Part shown: positions 57,172-64,000 of the stretch, in pieces
Position numbering within the stretch: position 1 is the stretch's first letter
Layout: every line of letters starts with the position of its first letter
NCBI RefSeq assembly: GCF_021730395.1
Contig: NC_069365.1
Span: 24,955,501-25,019,500 of the forward strand
DNA: 64,000 nt
Direction of reading: 5' to 3'
DNA from: Mercenaria mercenaria
Taxonomy: Eukaryota > Mollusca > Bivalvia > Venerida > Veneridae
Program-made: the position numbers and the translations under genes
The notes under the pieces: generated by a model
What the model was told of the DNA's origin: nothing
The model's input: the letters and a program-made list of their open reading frames with translations, nothing else
Databases searched by the model: none

Positions 57172-59761
57172 TATTAACACTATTTGTAGTCAATCGAGTG
57201 ATCGAGTGTTGTTAGCTCTTTAATGTTTTGTCTTTACATGTCGTCATATCCATGTAAGCTTATTTGAAAATGTAAATACAAGAGTCATTCAGTTTATTGT
57301 TGTAAAACGCAGAGGCCATGTAAAGATGTTTGTAAAATAATCACTACACCTTTATTCTGAAGAATATGAACAAATCACTTCTCTTCTCTAACTATGCTAA
57401 AATAATTATTAGCTTGGCAATAGAAATGTGATGCAAAAATGAAGTAATTTAATTTTAGATTGTATCAATATCATCATAAGTTTGTCCCTGAAATAAACAT
57501 TTTGCCTTAGTTATGAAATGAATTCATAGAGTATTAATTTACATTCCAAATATGATTCCAGTGATGAGGACAACCCATATTACTTGATATAATTCAATAA
57601 AATGAAAAGCGTCGAAGACAGAAAGCGAGTGCCTAGCTTGCATAAAATGTCTACCACTTTTGCATGGAAGATTGTTGTGCGAACTACTATAAAAGTTTCA
57701 AATTTTCTCTGTACATTAATGGATGTAGGGAGTGGAATTTGTCTTACAGTTTGCTTGATTGTGCCCTGAAAAATTAGATTCTTTGTGCTCTGACTTTAGA
57801 CAATTTGTTGATGTACCTTTACCTAAGACAGACCTTGTATTAAACGTTTTATTTAATACGATCTAGTATTTTGTCACTAATGTTAGAACCTGTCTCTGCG
57901 CTGAGTTATTTTGTTAACATTCTTACATGTTGAAAATAGAGCGAGTGAGAGGTTGACATGCCTTAAACGCTTTTAAAACCCATTTCCTTTACGTATGTTA
58001 CTGAAAGTTTCAAGGTGGTGCCCCATTTTTCAACTTGTTTTTGTCCATTTCTTATTTTATGTTATGCATATTTTTTGTTCTGTGGTGGTGTTACCTCCCC
58101 CACCCCATGCCCCCTACTTTTACACCCTACCTCTGATTTAACTGTGAGTGAGGTACCACCAATACTGGCTGGCGTTTGTGTGAGTGTATATTGGTGTGTT
58201 GCCCTGCAATGTTTACACTGCTGTGGTTTACGGTCATGGTAGACTGCGACTTTTGAGCATGGCTTTCCCTGTTGTGTATTCATCCTTGTTTTTTTCCACT
58301 CGCACAAACAGTTCCATTTATTTCTCTATCCCATATTTTTTTTGCCTTTTAAATACCATTAAAAATGTACTTGTTGTTAGATTTTCGACTACAGCTTCTA
58401 TTTGTTACAGGCCTACTTGGACTACCTGGAAATCTCTCTTTATCTTTTTCTTTTAAGGTCGCGATAAGGATAATATATGTTCGCAGTAGTAGACATGTGG
58501 CTACCAGTCAAAATGATATACCGCTTAACTTGTTAAACACATTTTGAAAAATGATATTCGACAAGAAAATGTGACTGAGGGAATTGCATGATGTATTTAC
58601 ATATAATGTTTAATAGATAGTCACTGTTGAATAAATTCTGACGGGTAAGCTTAGCTAACGTTTGAGCTCTTTGATTTCTTGAGAAGCAAAGCGCCCGCTT
58701 CATACCACTTCAAACTGTTGTTTGTCCGCTAGCATGTATTTTGTAAATGTCAACAAATCATGACATAGAAGTCGGGACAATTCCCAGATGATAGCAAATA
58801 ATTATGATAATAAATTTAATTCAAATCACTCATTATTTTATTTTTTAAGTTACAGGTTTCAGTTTCAATACTGTACAATCCTAACTCATAGATAACAGTA
58901 TTGTACGTTGGAACGCCTGGTAACGCAGTCATTTGGGACATCAAGATAGATAACACTTATCACTTGAAAGTATTCGATCAATTTTCCTTATTGCCTTTTT
59001 CAAATTTTTATGCCCAAAAAATGAAGTACTGATATCTCTAATTTCATGATAATAGACTTTTGTCCGCAATATTAATGATATTGAAACGATGATTTGGGTA
59101 GACCTTGTCGGATATGCATCTACCAAAATCTGCAGAACTTTATGACCATTAGTGAAGTCAAATCGGTATAAATACAACATTACTAAAATATAATAAAATC
59201 ATATCTAATAATTGTCGTTTAACTGAAACATCTATATAATACATTCCTAATGATCAAAGTGCTTCATCAGTGGCAAACTATAAATTACTTAAAGTTGTTA
59301 AAATTGCTGCAAATGAACATATACGTAGCGGTATCTACACACACGCGCACACACGCACACACACACGCACACACACAAGGCAATATGCAAAAAAAAAGAG
59401 TTATTGTTCTTGACCTTCTTACTCACTTTCTGATGATTAAACGTTTACAATATTTCAAAGCTATAACATGCAAGACAATCAGACATAAACAAGGCATTAT
59501 ATCACGACATAGCAAATTTCAAAGTCAACAAGGATGATAATTTTGACAAAATGCACTTGATATGTTGCCTTAAAAGTTGAGATCAAGTCATTCTACCGGT
59601 TACATAATCTTATAGACTGTAGTTCAGTTAGTGGGAGATAAGGAGATTACATGTGCAACATTTGACATAAAACAACCCACTATCATTCTTTTTCTCTCGT
59701 GGTCAATTGCAACAGATAGCGGGTTCTGTATTTTCGAAACGTTTGACTTGGGACAGTCTCT
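57172..59761. other. Spacer with a CA microsatellite
   Basis: No gene supported. A (CA)n/(CACG)n microsatellite lies at 59337-59378. The stretch 58080-58300 is richer in GC with CCTCCCCCACCCC and could be a dispersed repeat, but I cannot name it. Confidence 0.4.
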
Positions 59762-61559
59762 TTATATTCGATATATGCTGTTGTTAGCTGGCGAGCAAAT
59801 GCATATATTTCCATCTTTGTCAGCGGATGTATATCGCGTAACCTCGATGTTATCATCTAGATCAAACTGCCACTTCGTGATGAAACATCTCGCTGGTATT
59901 AAACACCGAACTCCAATACTTCTATTGACAATCACGAGACCATCTTGTAGGTAGCAAAGTCCAAAGTCGCCTCTATCAGAAACACCCAAGATACTGTCTA
60001 TAAGAATCTCTTGGAGCACTTTACCACTAAATTCTCGTATTTGTATAACTACTCCGTACGTATAGTCTGTTTTATAAACAAGTGCTAATTGTTTAGATAT
60101 GCGATTGACAGTAATCTGACGGTTTTCATACTTAGTTAGAATTTCACGTAAGGTCGATAGTTTGTTATTTTCTAACACAAAGATACCTATCTGTTTTAGC
60201 ATTTTGAAGATTACTGCGAATTTATACCTGTCAGTAACACAAATATCAGATGGTGGCGCTGTACACACTAATGCATAAATGAACTTGTAGGAAGTGTCAT
60301 ATACTTTAATCTTTCGGTTTTCTTCATCAATAATAACAATTGCGCCATCATCTAGAACAACACAACCCGAAATGGAGCATTCGCAGAAGTCATCTCCTAT
60401 TTTTATACAAAACATTTCATTAATTTTCGATTTGTCGTCAATTATTTCTGTTTGTTCCTTTGCCAGCGTAGGTATCTCTTTGTCAGTGTCATTTCTTGAC
60501 ACGTCTGATTCTGTCATTTTTTCGTATTTATTTTCTCCATCACTTGTTGACTTCTTACATGTAAGTTCAAGCGTTCCGAGGTTTTGAAAAAGAGACATGT
60601 GTTTGTTTTTTGTATAGAATAAATGCATTTTTTCCTTGTTTTGTTGTTTTTCAGTTTCTTGCTCAGTGATATCGAGTTTTCCTTGTATAATTGTCAAAGC
60701 AAGTTGATCTCTGTCTTCGTTCCATACTGTTCGACCGTTTCAATTACTTCACGAAATAAGTTATATTCATCTTCGATTTTTTTTTTATTTTGCTGTATCT
60801 TCTTTCAGTGATTTTAGGTGTTCTTCTGTCAGCTTCATTTACGAGCTTATTTTTCATTTCTAATAAATCTGACGTAAAGCTGGAAACGACATGTGAAACA
60901 GTCTCTATTATATCTTTCTTTTCCGTTGTTAAATCAAGAATATTTGAAGTTTGAGTAATAGATATTTGATGATTCTTTTCTTTAAGTGCTTTGATTTTCA
61001 TCCGAACATCTGAAGCTCTTTGTTGGGAAAAGGTAAATGACTCTGAAATTTCAATTACCGCTTCGCATTTTCTGTGAATACCAGCTGTACAAAATACACA
61101 AACATATATGTTGTGATCTTCACATTTGTGTGTTACTTCCGTTTCTTTATGGACTGAACACGTCATCATCTTTCTAATATCTTTGAATATTTTAGGATCA
61201 GCTGGAATATTATCCTTTAATACTCTATGACTTCTCGTTAGCTTGTATTTCTTATGTTCCCTGCAACAACTTTCGCACAAATATTCAACACATACTACGC
61301 AAAATGCACATGCTGTATTCTCCGATTCGTCAGCAACACACGACTCACACATGTGTGTTTTATTGTCAGGTAAATAATTTTCTGTAATGACTCCTTTTAC
61401 ATTTGCCGTATGACCTGAGACTTTTACCTCCGTAGCGCATTTAACATCAGCACTATCAGGAGACACAGTTTCTTTCGATTCCGCAAGACTATCTATTTCA
61501 ACAGCAGTATTCATTATGTCGGACATTTGGGATGTAAGCTGAGAATCGGCCAATGTCAT
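59762..61559 (-). CDS. TRIM-like B-box protein gene, reading frame interrupted in the coiled coil
   Basis: From ATG 61559 the first 244 residues carry a B-box 1-type cluster (CESC at 71-74 to His111) and a B-box 2 (CSVH at 134-137, then CEDH, CVFC, and His162/Cys165), followed by a helical region. The second open part (59762-60690) has a short SLFQNLGTLELTC motif typical of the end of the coiled coil in these proteins, and about 200 residues of beta-rich sequence that I read as an NHL-like propeller. There is no RING before the B-boxes, as in many bivalve expanded B-box proteins, so E3 activity is not expected; ligand recognition or innate immune roles are plausible inference. Between 60690 and 60830 the frame shifts about three times, one at a 10-A run, so this is either a young pseudogene or an assembly problem. 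Single exon. Confidence 0.75.
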
Positions 61560-63399
61560 GTTAATATCCAAAATTTTGTTTTCAGTGTGCTGTCCTTTAC
61601 AACTAGCAAAGATTCAATATTTGTTATCTCAAGTTTTTAACCGTTTTGCCATGTTGTTATCTCTATACAAACATACATTCATCGAATCAATACATGCATG
61701 TATACATGATATCGATTACGACCGGAGTGTGTAAATTTATACGACAGCCTTATTAGATATAAGCAAGCCAGCAATCCAACAGGATTTTGCTATATAAGGC
61801 CTTATAAACATGTTTAAGCCTTAATAATGCCTTCTGTTTGTGATAACATCCGGCAAATAAAAAATAGCTGTTTTATCCTTAACAGAGCCGACCGAAAGTA
61901 CAGGCTGAGGTTATAGAGATAAGCCATAGAACTTATTTGCAAAGCAGAGTGTATTTACCTCCAACAGGAATGTTATGCAAAGAAGGGACATTATACAATG
62001 ATGTGGTTTGTTGAAGGCTGTAAGGATTATTCCCCATACTAGTCAGCATAGTAAACAAAATACGTAGATAAAGCACGATTCCACGCTGGAAATAGATTTT
62101 TTCAGAGCAGTTCGTTCCAAAGTTGTTTTAGCGATGAATTTCACGCAGATACAGTGGATAAAATGGATGAAATGTCACTGAAGATATGATATAATGGCAT
62201 ATTCTACCATTTCTTTACCGAATTGAAAGAAAACAATGGATGGAACATGATCACATATGAGGCTTTTTAGCAGCACATGTGTTCATTTATGCTGTTGTTC
62301 CAAATATTTTGAACATTACAGGTCAGAGCCGAGTGTTCTCTCCCTCTCTAGTTTACTGATAGTATTAATAAGCATGAGCACTGCAATACTTATATTTTTT
62401 TGGATGTGGAATGCTGAGATTCAGTTTATGTAAAATAATGATTAATTTTAGCAACAAAATATGCATCGCCTTAATAGCCGTTGTAGTATAAGTAAAGCAT
62501 GAGAATTGTAATACATGTATTTATTTTTTTTGATTGGATGTGGGTTCGATATCCGACAACGTGGCTATATTTAAATTATTCTATAAAGTTTCATAATAAC
62601 GTAACATTATATAAATTCATATATTCTTATGTGAAATATTGACGAAATGAAATAATACGGAAATCTTATTTATATATGATTATATAATTACTACATGTAA
62701 TACAAAATAAACGGTAGAAGCGATAGGATACCTTTCATGAGCAGAACAAGACTTGTTAAGATCTTAAATAAACTTAAACAAAGAATGCATCAATTCAACA
62801 GAATTACTATTTATGTATCAAAATGTGTATCATTGAACAGTTAATCGTAACGAAAGCGCCGCGGTTGCCCGGCTACACGGTCGAATGATCAAAATGTTCA
62901 AACAGTTTCAATACCCGTGTCATAGTCTTGTATAATTGATTTGGTGATGGTATTTGAAAATTCAAACTGCATCTGAAATTGATTTTTGTTAAAGACATGA
63001 CAGCCCAGTTCCTAAATTTTATGATGAGTTAGCGCTTATCATTTTATCATGTTATGATATGATTGTATTGTTGGGTAAATGGTCGACTTTGTTAAACTAT
63101 AAGATACCTGATAAGTTGGCTTCCTGAAGTTTGGTGATTTTACCCGAGTTCCTATTCCTATCGTAAGTTATATGTCAAGCAGAGTCAAGATTCACTTGTT
63201 TTGTTTCAATTTATGAAATAGTAATATTATATTTACATATACATGTCCTGTCAGTTATCGTACCTATACGCCGTAGTCTGTTGTATTGTGTCTATACTCT
63301 GTGGTCAGTTGTATTTTATTGTACTCAGTTTTTGTTTTATCGTGTCCAGTCGTGCATAAAAACTTAACTTTAATATTTGTGAGAGAGAGAGAATTAATT
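61560..63399. other. Spacer upstream of the TRIM-like gene
   Basis: No gene or known repeat seen. It should include the promoter of the minus-strand TRIM-like gene near 61560-61800, but I see no clear element. Confidence 0.4.
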
Positions 63400-64000
63400 T
63401 GATTGGTCAGCTCTGCTTTTTACACACAATTCAAGGCACTTTACAGATCATCTTCTTCTTCGAGCTCCTTGATACATGCACGTCGTGGAGAAAGCACATA
63501 TGGCGCAAACTGTGTCAGCGCCCTAACTAGGTCAGTGCCTGGCTTAGTTAGCGTCACATGACGAAAACCAAGGAGAGTGGTCGTACAAAGCGGACATCTA
63601 CCGATTGGACTGAATGCTACCGTTATGTACAGGGTCGTATTATCACTAAGCGTTCATGTGATGGACCGCGAAACGACCCGAGGGCTTAGTGATTTGGAAT
63701 CTCATAACTCGATGCCGATGTATTACGATTCCATTTACTTTCTGATGCACTGACTGATATTATGATAAATCTAGTTAGACTTGTTTCACTACATCCCCAG
63801 CCGGTTTATCGACGACGAAGATATCAACACTCGATAGGTGTACATAACGGAAAGATGGCAGGCGATATGGACGTTCGACGGGAGACTTTCTACATATCAC
63901 ATCAACGGAAGTAGACTAGACGACACGACGTTTTGTTAGACATTCAAGAATGGCGGAGTGCATATCATAAGCAAGATATGACGTAATTATCATCAAGAGT
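63400..64000. other. GC- and CpG-richer right edge, unidentified
   Basis: After a GAGAGAGAGAG run near 63381 the base composition changes sharply and stays CpG-rich to the window end. There are short inverted pairs (GGGTCGT / ACGACCC near 63630 and 63675; CTAACTA / TAGTTAG near 63525-63550). No long frame or known motif. It could be the edge of a gene or of a mobile element continuing beyond the window. Confidence 0.3.

Noticed and set aside
58941-59180. 79-codon minus-strand frame with ATG, ending KNLKKAIRKIDRI
   Set aside because: The end is faintly like a GPCR helix 8, but no transmembrane segments precede it and no exon signals are clear; treated as chance.
59250-59537. 95-codon frame
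   Set aside because: It runs through a CA microsatellite and encodes a His-Thr repeat; no other protein-like feature.
63241-64000. Long terminal repeat of a retroelement at the right edge
   Set aside because: No paired repeat, primer site or coding part is visible in the window; composition alone is not enough.

Overview
The window is animal nuclear DNA, most likely from a bivalve mollusc of the venerid clam type. The evidence is AT-rich spacer with very few long reading frames, tRNA-derived SINEs with the Meta-domain core described from bivalves, several foldback MITE families I recognise as common in clam genomes, and a cluster of CYP2-clan cytochrome P450 genes. The species call is inference. 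Nothing suggests bacterial or plasmid origin.

Layout. Positions 1-24,000 are mostly spacer with repeats: a CR1/L2/jockey-like LINE 3' end (2.2-3.0 kb), two TTAACCC-ended MITEs (4.1 and 8.2 kb), a ~145-bp tandem array (10.7-11.9 kb), foldback MITEs (14.1 and 16.7 kb) and a degenerate minisatellite (17.7 kb). On the minus strand there are a few isolated candidate coding exons (3.3, 8.8-9.3, 15.0, 19.8 and 22.8 kb), the last with a C2H2 zinc finger. Positions 24.8-31.2 kb and 37.6-43.5 kb are two direct copies of a segment, each with one intact intronless P450 gene on the minus strand and the remains of another P450. A long inverted-repeat element, a hairpin and a LINE separate them. The second broken P450 (43.3-46.7 kb) is split by a 2.5-kb DNA transposon with 57-bp terminal inverted repeats starting CACTA. 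A third intact P450 lies at 49.0-50.5 kb. Positions 52.9-54.8 kb and 55.9-57.2 kb are nested DNA-transposon derivatives; the second is built from dozens of short TTCRYGAA palindromes. A B-box (TRIM-like) gene on the minus strand at 59.8-61.6 kb is interrupted in its coiled coil. The right end holds no gene I can recognise.

How the genes relate. The three P450s are tandem paralogues that should sit in the endoplasmic reticulum membrane and oxidise lipophilic substrates. Two of them (491 aa each) are nearly identical at both ends and clearly different in the middle third, a pattern expected from gene conversion. The TRIM-like gene is unrelated and would be a separate unit. I found no multi-gene system that I would call new. 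The most informative features are the P450 mosaic, the SINE empty site that orders events after the duplication, and the palindrome-rich nested element.
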